Of a stretch of 18,554 bases of DNA, positions 1-6,824 are shown one piece after another. The position numbers and the translations under genes were made by a program. The notes beneath the pieces are model-generated. The model worked only from the letters and a program-made list of their open reading frames with translations, searched no databases and was not told the origin of the DNA. Origin of the DNA: JAVBPP01 sp031549535 (GTDB taxonomy: Bacteria > Bacillota > Clostridia > Oscillospirales > Acutalibacteraceae); the NCBI GenBank assembly GCA_031549535.1, contig JAVBPP010000044.1:1-18554 (forward strand). Direction: 5' to 3'. Position 1 is the stretch's first letter; the number at the start of each line of letters is the position of its first letter.

Positions 1-595
1 GGCCGCCTGCGGCAGTGTCAAATTTTTCAGGAATGCTGTTATAAAATCCTTCCCAATCACAACCGACCTCCTCACAAGCCGAAAAATAATCATCCGCATT
101 ATATCTCAAGAAAATTAATTTCCGGGCAGGGCGCTCTACTACCGAAACAGTGACGGTTCTTGATACTTTTTCATTTGACATGAGTTCTGAGCCTTCTTTC
201 TTGCTATTTGATAGCAGCGTATAGTAGGCTTCAATAGGATAATGGACAAACCAGTTTACGGCCGGAGTTTCACGCTTGTATTGTTGAGGTGTGACATCAA
301 ATCTCCTTGCGAACGCACGAGTAAAACCGTCATGAGAGTCAAATCCGCCAGCAAATGCAACGTCAATCACTTTATCGCCGGAATCTTGCAAAGACTGCGC
401 CGCTTTCGTAAGCCGTAAAGCGCGAATGACTTCAAAAGGCGTTTTACCGGTCAATTCTTTAAAAATTCTTTCAGCGTGATATTTACTATAACCAGCGGCG
501 TGACTTATATCTTCCAGCGTGATTTCATCCCCAAAATGAGCATCAATATACTTTTGCATTTCCCCGACTGCTTTAATTTTATCCGATAATTCCAT
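1..595 (-). CDS. AraC-family transcriptional regulator with GyrI-like C-terminal domain (3' end cut by window)
   Basis: The first 198 codons are visible and the C-terminus lies outside the window. Residues about 8-110 form the double helix-turn-helix of AraC/XylS regulators: the first HTH reads ITLEDISHAAGYSKYHAERI and the second contains DVAFAGGFDSHDGFTRAF followed by VTPQQYK. After about residue 140 (VSRTVTVSVVERPARKLIFL) a GyrI-like effector-binding domain begins, as in Rob/SoxS-related and BmrR-type regulators that sense small hydrophobic or cationic ligands. The start ATG (595-593) is preceded by GGAGG (606-602) at a 6-7 nt spacing. It is the last gene seen of the minus-strand operon, 57 bp after the flavin-reductase-like gene, so it may autoregulate that operon. 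The family assignment is firm; ligand and targets are unknown. Confidence 0.88.
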   Translation of the reverse strand, partial: MELSDKIKAVGEMQKYIDAHFGDEITLEDISHAAGYSKYHAERIFKELTGKTPFEVIRALRLTKAAQSLQDSGDKVIDVAFAGGFDSHDGFTRAFARRFDVTPQQYKRETPAVNWFVHYPIEAYYTLLSNSKKEGSELMSNEKVSRTVTVSVVERPARKLIFLRYNADDYFSACEEVGCDWEGFYNSIPEKFDTAAGG

Positions 596-652
596 TCAAA
601 ACCTCCGCTTACAGCGTATCAAAAACCACATAACAAATCTCGACCGCAATTG

Positions 653-1423
653 CTAATTGTTTTTCGCCCACGCCCGACAAACTGCAATCCTAGCGCCCGG
701 GGGATTATCGCCGTGCTCCGGGTCTTTATACGAATACGGGAACAACTTGTCGCATGAGGTGCTTTTACACCCGCTGCATTCATAAAATCCGTTCGCATCA
801 AGCTTCCTACAGTCCGGACTTTGACAGGCCCCGGGTAAATTTTCACACGCACCGCAATGCATATATCCCTTCTCTTGGCAGCATTTTGCCACGGGACACT
901 CACCATGAAACGGATGACCGTTTGTTTCCATGCAGCCGCCGCAATTGTATGTTTCACGATAATCGCAGAAATTACATAAGAGCCCACAGCGGGACTGAAC
1001 GGTTAAGAGCTCGTCAATCGTAAACTCGGCACTTTGGCGGTCAACCCATAAAGATACACGCTTTGTTGTAAATTTAATGATACAATAATTGGGGTCGGTT
1101 TCGCCGACCGGAAAATGATTGATGAACCAATCAAGCCAGCAGCGGCTTTTTGTTTCTTGGTCTGTGAGGATTTCAGCCTCGCCAACAAGGGTGATGTTAT
1201 CGTTATCGGATCGGTAACAAACGCCCGCTTTTGTGTTTCTGAGCAACCGTTTTGATTTATTAGCACCCATGCCTGTCGAAAAATAAGCCTCAAATATGTT
1301 TTCGGAATTTATCGGCGATACCGTAGAAACATGCGGATAGCTATTTTCATCAATGACAGCAAAATATGCCGCATCGCAGGTTTTTATAATTTGATTTGCT
1401 CTTTCAAAAATATTCGCGTCCAT
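653..1423 (-). CDS. Pyridoxamine 5'-phosphate oxidase-like / DUF3795 fusion protein
   Basis: This is a 256-residue two-domain protein. Residues 1-130 resemble the split-barrel flavin-binding fold of pyridoxamine-phosphate-oxidase-like proteins (AAYFAVIDENSYPHVSTVSP, later GEAEIL and CIIKFTTKRVSLW). Residues about 143-250 are a Cys-rich module with 16 cysteines (CGLLCNFC, CGGC, CPVAKCC, CGAC, CSGC), matching DUF3795-type domains, which probably bind zinc or an Fe-S cluster. Family members of the N-terminal domain bind FMN or F420 and reduce or bind small molecules; the substrate here is unknown. ATG at 1423 follows GGGAGG with good spacing. It lies 50 bp after the winged-helix gene and 57 bp before the AraC-type regulator, consistent with one operon. 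The domain order is clear, but the function is inferred only from the fold. Confidence 0.8.
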   Translation of the reverse strand: MDANIFERANQIIKTCDAAYFAVIDENSYPHVSTVSPINSENIFEAYFSTGMGANKSKRLLRNTKAGVCYRSDNDNITLVGEAEILTDQETKSRCWLDWFINHFPVGETDPNYCIIKFTTKRVSLWVDRQSAEFTIDELLTVQSRCGLLCNFCDYRETYNCGGCMETNGHPFHGECPVAKCCQEKGYMHCGACENLPGACQSPDCRKLDANGFYECSGCKSTSCDKLFPYSYKDPEHGDNPPGARIAVCRAWAKNN

Positions 1424-1473
1424 AATTTTCCTCCCGTTATTCTGTAAATAAACACCAGCTCACACCAAACTTA

Positions 1474-2535
1474 TCAATAAGGCTGAATAAGCACGGGCTG
1501 AAGTCTACAGATGCCTTGATATTTTTCTGGTTCTTTGCCGCTTAGTCGTTTAATTGCGTCGATAATTTCATCTTTTCGCAAGGCTGCTTCATCAAGCGAT
1601 AAATCCAAAATTACATCTGATACCTCTGGTGAATAGCGGAATTTGCCGACTACCGCACCATGAAATTCGCCGTCAATCAATAGATAATAAAGTGTGTCGG
1701 GATATGAATGCGGATAGTTTTCTTTTAAAATATGTTCATTTGATTTTACAAGAAAGTCATTGCGGTGCATGGCATAAATAGATTTAGATAGCACTACGGA
1801 GTCGGTTTGCAAAAATTCAGAATCTGATTTTAAACTATATCCACTGCTTGATTCTGTTAAAATATTCTCTGCGACCAGCGCTTCAATCGCTGAATTAATT
1901 TCTTTTGCGGGCAATTTATAAAACGACCTTGCCATGTCAGCATCAAATCGTACATGACGATATGCAAAACGCTTCAGTAAAATTTTTAGTGCGTCCTGCC
2001 TTGCATACTTTGATAAATCTACATTAGGGAACATTTCGGAAAATGTATACCAAGCTCTATCCCATTCGCCATCGTATTGATCTTCGTATATCAAAAACGC
2101 TTCCTGTAAACGGTGGAGAGCAGGTGTAATTTCCTTAACCAGCATTCCGCTGCTTTCCTTCATTTGCTGAATAGTCAGCGGCCCTTCGTGTTCAATCAAT
2201 TCCAACAACGCACGCTGCTTTTCTGTCGGCTTGACAAGCGGCTTTTGGAATGCGCAGGCAAATAGCTCCATGTCCTCCGGCACAATCCAGCCGAGATTAC
2301 CGCCTGCAAACCGGCCTTTTATTAACGCACGATTTCTTTGCCGCTCACGGTTAAACTCCATGTCGTTAAAATCCGCCCGATAGGTCAGCGTTGGCGGATC
2401 ACCGAAACCATTCCAGTAAACATTCTGCCCCGGCTGCGTATCGCGATAAAGATTTATGTACTCAACTTCGTTTGCTTTGCATGTGAGGTGTTGCCGCTCC
2501 ATTCGCAAAGCAATGATTTTATTGTTCTCAAGCAT
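1474..2535 (-). CDS. Winged-helix DNA-binding protein, YcaQ/AlkZ-like
   Basis: A 353-residue protein opening with ALRMERQHLTCKANEVEY, a pattern like the start of HTH_42/YcaQ-type winged-helix proteins, some of which are DNA glycosylases acting on crosslinks or bulky alkyl adducts. Residues about 105-145 (TEKQRALLELIEHEGPLTIQ, then MLVKEITPALHRLQEAFLIY) look like a winged helix; a second probable one is near 185-230. The catalytic QxQ/QxD motif of characterised AlkZ/YcaQ enzymes is not obvious: the region has Q34-P-G-Q37. Glycosylase activity is therefore not supported, and a regulatory or non-catalytic DNA-binding role is possible. The start ATG follows AGGGAG. Only 18 bp separate it from the VOC gene, so co-transcription is likely. 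The family call is moderately sure. Confidence 0.65.
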   Translation of the reverse strand: MLENNKIIALRMERQHLTCKANEVEYINLYRDTQPGQNVYWNGFGDPPTLTYRADFNDMEFNRERQRNRALIKGRFAGGNLGWIVPEDMELFACAFQKPLVKPTEKQRALLELIEHEGPLTIQQMKESSGMLVKEITPALHRLQEAFLIYEDQYDGEWDRAWYTFSEMFPNVDLSKYARQDALKILLKRFAYRHVRFDADMARSFYKLPAKEINSAIEALVAENILTESSSGYSLKSDSEFLQTDSVVLSKSIYAMHRNDFLVKSNEHILKENYPHSYPDTLYYLLIDGEFHGAVVGKFRYSPEVSDVILDLSLDEAALRKDEIIDAIKRLSGKEPEKYQGICRLQPVLIQPY

Positions 2536-2553
2536 TTATAATTCTCCCTGTTG

Positions 2554-3010
2554 TTATGTTCTCAGCCGTACCAGATTTCCGTCCGGGTCATGGCATTCGA
2601 GCACCAAACCGCCCCAATACGTTTCAAACGGCGGTTCACATACTAATCCGAGCGCACATAATTCCGCATATGTCTTATCCACATCATCACACATAAAGAC
2701 CAGTTCAGCATTGCCGCTGGTAACCTTTTTATTATCATCAGCACGCCAAATACACAGATGCGGCTCAGCGGTAAATCCAAGCGACACACCGTCATAATTT
2801 GGATCAAGCTCGCCAAGCAAGGGCATGCCAAGAACATCACGGTAAAATTCCACCAATGCTTTGGGATTTTCAGAGCCATTATTCCTGCACCAAACAGTAG
2901 TAAAAATTTTGCGGGCTAAAATCCCTTAAATCCAAGCATTTCAGCCCGCAAAATTAACTACTGTTAAGTGCCGGAATAATAAGATTAAAACGAAAAAAGC
3001 TTGTAATCAT
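2554..3010 (-). pseudogene. VOC-fold (glyoxalase/bleomycin-resistance-like) gene interrupted by a fold-back element
   Basis: The main part (2877-2554) encodes VEFYRDVLGMPLLGELDPNY to the end HDPDGNLVRLRT, a VOC metalloprotein-superfamily domain, but it lacks the first beta strand and has no credible start: only TTG at 2856 with no ribosome binding site. Upstream, at 3010, ATG with AAGGAG 8 nt before it (3024-3019) opens MITSFFRFNL, a typical VOC first strand, and then runs into stop codons in the fold-back repeat 2980-2878. Removing exactly those 103 bp joins CTT (2983-2981) to GGC (2877-2875) in frame. The result is a 117-residue protein with normal spacing between the first strand and the EFYRDVLG helix. 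I infer an insertion that broke the gene. Alternatively, a shortened 100-residue product from TTG could still be made. The promoter and downstream operon genes remain intact. Confidence 0.72.
2878..2980. repeat. 103-bp fold-back (MITE-like) element with about 40-bp inverted arms
   Basis: The left arm is 2878-2917 (40 nt) and the right arm is 2943-2980 (38 nt), separated by a 25-nt loop. The arms start with a perfect 8-bp terminal repeat, ATTATTCC/GGAATAAT, and end with ATTTTGCGGGCT/AGCCCGCAAAAT. A few mismatches and a 2-nt length difference lie between. Both arms contain ACTACTGTT. The element sits inside the VOC gene. No clear target-site duplication is visible. A further single arm occurs at 18368-18396. 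It has no coding capacity, so if mobile it would depend on a transposase elsewhere. Confidence 0.8.
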
Positions 3011-3033
3011 GTCGTCGTCTCCTTTACATATTT

Positions 3034-3042
3034 ATTATATCA
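3034..3042 (-). promoter_or_regulatory. Extended -10 promoter element of the minus-strand accessory operon
   Basis: The minus strand reads TGA-TATAAT here, a perfect -10 box with the extended TGn motif. The -35 position 17 nt upstream (TACTGT, 3062-3057) is poor, which extended -10 promoters tolerate. The ribosome binding site AAGGAG (3024-3019) and the ATG at 3010 of the interrupted VOC gene follow directly. This is the only good promoter seen ahead of the four-gene operon. Confidence 0.55.
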
Positions 3043-3147
3043 CACCGAACACGACAACAGTATGTCATGTTAAAGAAAGGGATTTATTCGCACCAAAACA
3101 CTGCAACGCAGCTTTCGTGCATATACATAGCCGGTGAGGTGTTATAC

Positions 3148-4215
3148 ATGCAGCTGCGAAAAAATGCTACATCCTATTTATTATCGTTTGGCGTTGTTTT
3201 GCTGTGCCTTGGCGGGCTGTTAACTGCGCCGCAAATTGCCGCGCAGGGTATCCGCGCTGGCTTGGCTCTTTGCGCCGGGACGATGATTCCCGCTCTGTTT
3301 CCGTTTTTGGTGCTCTCCGGCTTTTTGACGGAATCCGGCTTATACCGCGCAGCGGGAAGGCTCTTTTCGCCGCTGGCAACGTATTTGTTCCGCCTGCCGG
3401 ACTGCGCCGGGGCGGTGTTTGCCATGAGCCTGATCGGCGGCTTTCCCGTTGGGCTGCGCATGACGGCGCAGCTGCAGGAGCAGGGAGCGCTCACACAGCG
3501 GCAGGCCGCGCGCATGAGCCTGTTTTGCATCAATGCGGGGCCGGCGTTTTTGATTGCCGCGGTGGGCGGGGGTATGCTCGGCAGCAGGCGGGCGGGGGCA
3601 CTGCTTTTTGCAAGCGTAAGCCTTTCCGCCCTGCTCATCGGCATAGGCTGCGCCTTGTTTGCCCCGCACGAAACGCCTCTGCACAAGGTTCCTGTGCAAA
3701 AACACGGCTCCGGGGACGCCCTGGTAAACGCCGTTTCCCAGGCGACAAGCGCCCTGTGGGGGATATGCGCCTGGATTTTGCTGTTTTCGGCGCTCATGGA
3801 GTATCTGCGCAGCGCCCCACTGCCGGAGGGAATTGTGTTAAGTCTGCGCATGCTGGCCGAGGTTTCTGATGGGAGCCTTGCCGCCGCCGGGCTGCCTCTG
3901 CCGTTTTTGGCGGCCACCGTCGCCTTTTGCGGCCTGTGTGTGCATTGCCAGGTTCTGCCGGAGCTGCGGCGCTGCGGCCAAAGCTACAGCCGCTTCTTAC
4001 TTTCCCGCAGTGCGGCGGCCGGCCTTTCCGCGCTGCTGTGCCATGGCCTGTTGCGGCTGTTTCCAATCGAACACAGCGTTTTGTCAAACGGGGTACAGGC
4101 GCAGCCGGCCGCCTTTTCACTCTCCGCGCCCGCGGCGGCGGCCTTACTTTTTTTAGGGGCATTGCTTATTCTGGACTTGGGCGTTGACTCTAAAAATTAT
4201 ATTAACAAAAATTAG
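3148..4215 (+). CDS. YlbJ-like sporulation integral membrane protein (nucleoside-recognition/gate domain)
   Basis: A 355-residue polytopic membrane protein. Its core, GTMIPALFPFLVLSGFLTES (residues 45-64), FRLPDCAGAVFAMSLIGGFP (81-100), and the stretch MSLFCINAGPAFLIAAVGGG followed by MLGSRRAG (123-150), matches YlbJ/SpmA-type proteins with Gate domains, which are needed for sporulation in Bacillus. The C-terminal half has more hydrophobic segments. I chose ATG 3148 because GAGGTG lies 6 nt upstream; an upstream in-frame ATG at 3067 has no ribosome binding site and would add a non-membrane tail. It is divergent from the AraC-VOC operon and followed by a gene with its own promoter at 4229. YlbJ belongs to the mother-cell regulon in Bacillus; no clear sigma-E promoter was identified here. 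The protein is slightly shorter than the roughly 400 residues usual for YlbJ, so a related Gate-domain protein is possible. Confidence 0.75.
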   Translation: MQLRKNATSYLLSFGVVLLCLGGLLTAPQIAAQGIRAGLALCAGTMIPALFPFLVLSGFLTESGLYRAAGRLFSPLATYLFRLPDCAGAVFAMSLIGGFPVGLRMTAQLQEQGALTQRQAARMSLFCINAGPAFLIAAVGGGMLGSRRAGALLFASVSLSALLIGIGCALFAPHETPLHKVPVQKHGSGDALVNAVSQATSALWGICAWILLFSALMEYLRSAPLPEGIVLSLRMLAEVSDGSLAAAGLPLPFLAATVAFCGLCVHCQVLPELRRCGQSYSRFLLSRSAAAGLSALLCHGLLRLFPIEHSVLSNGVQAQPAAFSLSAPAAAALLFLGALLILDLGVDSKNYINKN

Positions 4216-4228
4216 CACCCCAAGCGGT

Positions 4229-4257
4229 TTGCAATCCGCTGAAAAACATGGTATGAT
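4229..4257 (+). promoter_or_regulatory. Sigma-A-type promoter of the small Cys-rich gene
   Basis: TTGCAA (4229-4234), a 17-nt spacer, then TATGAT (4252-4257) preceded by TGG, an extended -10. A short inverted repeat, AGCGG/CCGCT (4223-4240), overlaps the -35 box and could be an operator or incidental. The ATG of the downstream gene is at 4284. Confidence 0.7.
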
Positions 4258-4283
4258 GGATAAAAAGGAGAAGGGAACCGCTT

Positions 4284-4505
4284 ATGGGAAAAAAAGCGCT
4301 GTTATCTGAAAAAGAGCTGTCACCCTGCTGCGGCTACTGTGAGCATGCCAACCCTGCCCCAGATGGGGAGCATGTGCTGTGCGCCAAAAGGGGCGTCATG
4401 CTGCCGGATTCCTCCTGCCCCAAATTTAGCTACGATCCGCTGATGCGCATTCCCAGGCAGCCACTGAAATTACCAGATTTCAACGAGGAAGAATTTCGCT
4501 TATAG
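4284..4505 (+). CDS. Small conserved-looking Cys-rich hypothetical protein
   Basis: A 73-residue soluble protein of unknown function. Four or five cysteines are arranged as CCGYC (residues 15-19), HVLCAKRG and SSCPKF, a spacing compatible with a single zinc site or small zinc-ribbon. The C-terminal third is Pro-rich (DPLMRIPRQPLKLPDF) and ends acidic. The ATG is preceded by AAGGAGAAGGGA, and a strong extended -10 promoter lies at 4229-4257, so it is very likely a real gene. The next gene encodes a zinc-ribbon membrane protein, but it has its own candidate promoter. No named family is recognised; similar short Cys-rich proteins occur in clostridia. Confidence 0.75.
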   Translation: MGKKALLSEKELSPCCGYCEHANPAPDGEHVLCAKRGVMLPDSSCPKFSYDPLMRIPRQPLKLPDFNEEEFRL

Positions 4506-4545
4506 GGGAAATTCTGTATTTTCTTGGCTTTTGTATAAAAACAGC

Positions 4546-4580
4546 TTGATTTTGGCTGTTGAATATGGTAACATTGTTAC
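4546..4580 (+). promoter_or_regulatory. Promoter with overlapping palindrome upstream of the zinc-ribbon membrane gene
   Basis: TTGATT (4546-4551), a 17-nt spacer and TAACAT (4569-4574) preceded by TGG form a plausible sigma-A promoter. A 13-nt perfect inverted repeat GTAACATTGTTAC (4568-4580) covers the -10 box, so a repressor site is possible. The regulator is unknown. Confidence 0.45.
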
Positions 4581-4616
4581 GTTTCCTATGATTTACTAAG
4601 TGTGGAGGTATCGGGT

Positions 4617-5477
4617 ATGGCAAATTGTCCAAAATGCGGCTATAAACTGAGGTTGAGGGATTGGCGGCCAAACTGTCCCAAATGCGGCGTAAATCTGGTG
4701 TATTACAACATGGAAGAGCGCCTACTGATCGACGCTGACAAGGCAGAGAGCGAGCATGCAATGTTCCAAAAGCGCATTGACCGTGTCAAGGCCGCTTTTA
4801 CCGGTTCCAAGTTGGCGATTCTGCGCATTGTTCTTTCAGTTTTACCCATTGCGGGCTTGTTTTTACCGCTGGCAAAGGTAAGTTTACTTGCACCTTACAT
4901 AGAAAAAAGCACCACAGTGAACGCCATGGCGTTTTATGAGACCGTTTCCAAGATGGACTTCGGCGGCTTGATGGAGCTGACAAGTTCCAAGCTGTTTGGC
5001 TCCCCGGTGTTATTCTTCCTGCTTGCGGTTGTCTGCTTTGCATTGACCGCGGTTCTGATTTTAGTGAATTTGATTGTGCTCATGCTCTCCTGTTCCCCGC
5101 ATGGCAAGGGGCGCAATATCACCATCAACTCCCTCATGCTCGTGCTGTGCGCCGCCGCTGTTGTGTTATTTATGCAGAGCAGTACCGGCTTGCATGATTT
5201 GCTGGGCACAGCGTTCAGCGGTTCTGTTCAGTTCGGTGCCTATATCCTAATCGGCTTCATTTTCCTGCTGCTGGCCATCAATGTTGTTTTGGCCAAAAAG
5301 GGTGTTCCAGTTAAGTATAAGCAAACCTACGTCAACGGCATCCCCTCTGAAATTTATTTTGAAGCCGTGAAAAACGGCGAGGACATTGCTCCCCTTCGTG
5401 AACAGTACGCGGAAAAAGAAGAGGAAAAAACGCAGGAGGAGCCTGCCGAGGCCAAAGAAGAAACAAGCGTAAACTAA
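4617..5477 (+). CDS. Zinc-ribbon membrane protein of unknown function
   Basis: A 286-residue protein that starts with a zinc ribbon (CPKCG at 4-8 and CPKCG at 20-24), then a charged linker, then four hydrophobic segments at about 66-90, 129-157, 170-186 and 205-225. It ends in a very acidic Glu/Lys-rich cytoplasmic-type tail (about 255-286). The start ATG 4617 was chosen because GGAGG lies 8-9 nt upstream; a GTG at 4602 would place the ribosome binding site inside the gene. The architecture resembles many clostridial zinc-ribbon membrane proteins with no known role. A strong intrinsic terminator follows the stop codon. Topology suggests cytoplasmic zinc ribbon and tail, but this is inference. 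Confidence 0.8.
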   Translation: MANCPKCGYKLRLRDWRPNCPKCGVNLVYYNMEERLLIDADKAESEHAMFQKRIDRVKAAFTGSKLAILRIVLSVLPIAGLFLPLAKVSLLAPYIEKSTTVNAMAFYETVSKMDFGGLMELTSSKLFGSPVLFFLLAVVCFALTAVLILVNLIVLMLSCSPHGKGRNITINSLMLVLCAAAVVLFMQSSTGLHDLLGTAFSGSVQFGAYILIGFIFLLLAINVVLAKKGVPVKYKQTYVNGIPSEIYFEAVKNGEDIAPLREQYAEKEEEKTQEEPAEAKEETSVN

Positions 5478-5498
5478 ATGCATATTTTAGGCAATTCG

Positions 5499-5538
5499 CC
5501 CCCAAACTAGAACTATAGCTAGTTTGGGGGTTGTTTTT
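5499..5538 (+). terminator. Intrinsic terminator abutting the next start codon
   Basis: A perfect 12-bp stem (5499-5510 with 5519-5530; CCCCCAAACTAG/CTAGTTTGGGGG) with an 8-nt loop AACTATAG, followed by TTGTTTTT (5531-5538). It begins 21 bp after the zinc-ribbon gene's stop codon. The U-tract ends directly at the ATG (5539) of the next gene, and the GGGGG of the right arm is the only purine-rich stretch at Shine-Dalgarno distance. Terminator and ribosome binding site therefore overlap. Confidence 0.85.
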
Positions 5539-6393
5539 ATGGGTGCACAAATCAAGCTGCAGGGCAAGCAGGCCATCACCGGCAGTTATGCCCGTTCCAC
5601 CGTAGTGTTGTTCTTGCTTTTTTCCAGCTACCTGCTTTGGGGTATCCTAACGCAGGCGGTGCGAACGCTGTTGGATACTGCGTCTGTTTCCGCCGTATTA
5701 TTTTCCGCCTGGGAAAAGCTGCCGCCGGTGGTTGGGCTGCTCAGCGCCTCCTTGCTGCTGCTGTTGGCGCTGCTGATGCTATCCCCCCTGAGCCTTGGCT
5801 GCACGGCCTGGTTTTTAGGCGGCGCAATGCACATTCGGCGCAGCGGAAAGTGGTTTTTGTTTTGGATGAAACCCGGGCGCGCCGCCAAGGCCGCGGACCT
5901 GAAGCTCAGCCTGTTTTTGCGCAAGGCAGGCCTGTATCTGCTCTATGCGCTGCCGGGGGGCACCCTACTCGGGGGCACGCTGTTTTTGTTGCTTGGCAGC
6001 GGTTTGGAGGATAATCTGCTGCTGATACTGTTGGCGGCAGGCGGCCTGATTTTGGGCGTTGGCATGTTTTTTGCCACCCTATCCGTGCAGCGTTACTTCC
6101 TCGCCCAATACATTTTAGCCCGCAAACCGGCCTACTCCGCGCGGGAGGCAATGCGCCAGAGCAAGGAACTCATGCGCGGCAGAGCAGGCCGGCTGTTTTT
6201 GTTCCGTCTCAGCTTTCTGCCCTGGCTGCTGCTGTGCGCCGCGCTCATTCCGCTCTTCTATGTTTGGCCCTATTACCGCCAATCCTGCGCCGTGTGGGCA
6301 CAGAATTTGCTCTGCCGGGAAGAGGACGCGCAGCGGGAAGAAGGTATGCACGGCCAAGAGGAAAATAATTCGACGGTACCGCAGCCTTCCTGA
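5539..6393 (+). CDS. DUF975-like integral membrane protein
   Basis: A 284-residue hydrophobic protein with about five or six membrane segments (roughly 22-42, 64-84, 86-98, 130-152, 160-185, 222-243). The C-terminal part resembles DUF975/YciC-like proteins: AREAMRQSKELMRGRAGRLF (201-220), then FRLSFLPWLLLCAALIPLFY (222-241) and VWPYYRQSCAVWAQNLL. The family's function is unknown. ATG 5539 is preferred over an in-frame TTG at 5524, which lies inside the terminator stem. The ATG directly follows the terminator U-tract, with GGGGG as a weak ribosome binding site. Expression may depend on read-through, on a hairpin-sensitive translation start, or on an unrecognised promoter upstream. The C-terminal 25 residues are polar and Glu/Gln-rich. 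Confidence 0.75.
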   Translation: MGAQIKLQGKQAITGSYARSTVVLFLLFSSYLLWGILTQAVRTLLDTASVSAVLFSAWEKLPPVVGLLSASLLLLLALLMLSPLSLGCTAWFLGGAMHIRRSGKWFLFWMKPGRAAKAADLKLSLFLRKAGLYLLYALPGGTLLGGTLFLLLGSGLEDNLLLILLAAGGLILGVGMFFATLSVQRYFLAQYILARKPAYSAREAMRQSKELMRGRAGRLFLFRLSFLPWLLLCAALIPLFYVWPYYRQSCAVWAQNLLCREEDAQREEGMHGQEENNSTVPQPS

Positions 6394-6434
6394 TACATTT
6401 TTTACGAGAGATTGGTATTACCCCGAAACCCCGG

Positions 6435-6463
6435 TACTGTTTTGCCCCCAATGCGCATACATC
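6435..6463 (+). promoter_or_regulatory. Possible sigma-E-type promoter for yqfC-yqfD
   Basis: TACTGTT (6435-6441), a 14-nt spacer and CATACATC (6456-6463) resemble the mother-cell sigma-E pattern of Bacillus (-10 CATACANT), 36 nt before the yqfC start. The -10 is a good match; the -35 is poor. Bacillus yqfC-yqfD is controlled by sigma-E, which supports the call. A small palindrome TCTATC/GATAGA (6462-6475) follows. Confidence 0.35.
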
Positions 6464-6499
6464 TATCTTGATAGAAGCTTACTTCAACGGGGGAAGACG

Positions 6500-6805
6500 A
6501 TGAACGGCAAAAAAAGCAAGCGACGCAGGGCGGCTGAAAGGCCTGCCCTGGCGGAGCGCATTGGGGATACGCTGGAGCTGCCGCGCACCGCGCTGGGCGG
6601 CAATGCGCATATTGAACTGGCAGGCAACCGGGAGGCCTTTGTGGATGGCTGCAAGGGCGTTTTGGCCTATGACGACTGTTGCATTCGCTTAAACCTGGGC
6701 AGGTTGGTGGTCTGCTTCACCGGGAGCGACCTTTCCATCGGGGCGCTTTCTATGGAGCAAGCTGTAATCTCCGGCAATATTGCAGGAATTTCATTTTGCA
6801 ATTGA
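6500..6805 (+). CDS. yqfC: Sporulation protein YqfC (YabP/YqfC family)
   Basis: A 101-residue protein. After a basic N-terminus (KKSKRRRAAER), it shows the YabP/YqfC pattern: LELPRTALGGNAHIELAGNR (29-48), then EAFVDGCKGVLAYDDCCIRL and VVCFTGSDLSIGALSMEQAV, ending ISGNIAGISFCN. YqfC is required for normal endospore development and is made in the mother cell, although its biochemical role is not established. ATG 6500 follows GGGGGAAG; a longer in-frame reading from 6260 overlaps the previous gene and has no ribosome binding site. yqfD begins 19 bp downstream, as in Bacillus and clostridia. Length is close to the usual 90-100 residues. Confidence 0.92.
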   Translation: MNGKKSKRRRAAERPALAERIGDTLELPRTALGGNAHIELAGNREAFVDGCKGVLAYDDCCIRLNLGRLVVCFTGSDLSIGALSMEQAVISGNIAGISFCN

Positions 6806-6824
6806 GGCGGAAGGGGGGCTGACT

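Noticed and set aside
2954..3010. An 18-residue leader peptide (MITSFFRFNL...) followed by a hairpin, suggesting attenuation of a resistance-type gene
   Set aside because: The peptide's first ten residues complete the missing first strand of the VOC protein, and the hairpin can be removed in frame. An interrupted gene explains the data better than a leader peptide, and no start codon or ribosome site of the VOC part is sequestered by the hairpin.
4541..4561. Terminator after the small Cys-rich gene (AACAGC/GCTGTT stem)
   Set aside because: The stem is only 6 bp with no T-tract following, and it overlaps the candidate promoter of the next gene.
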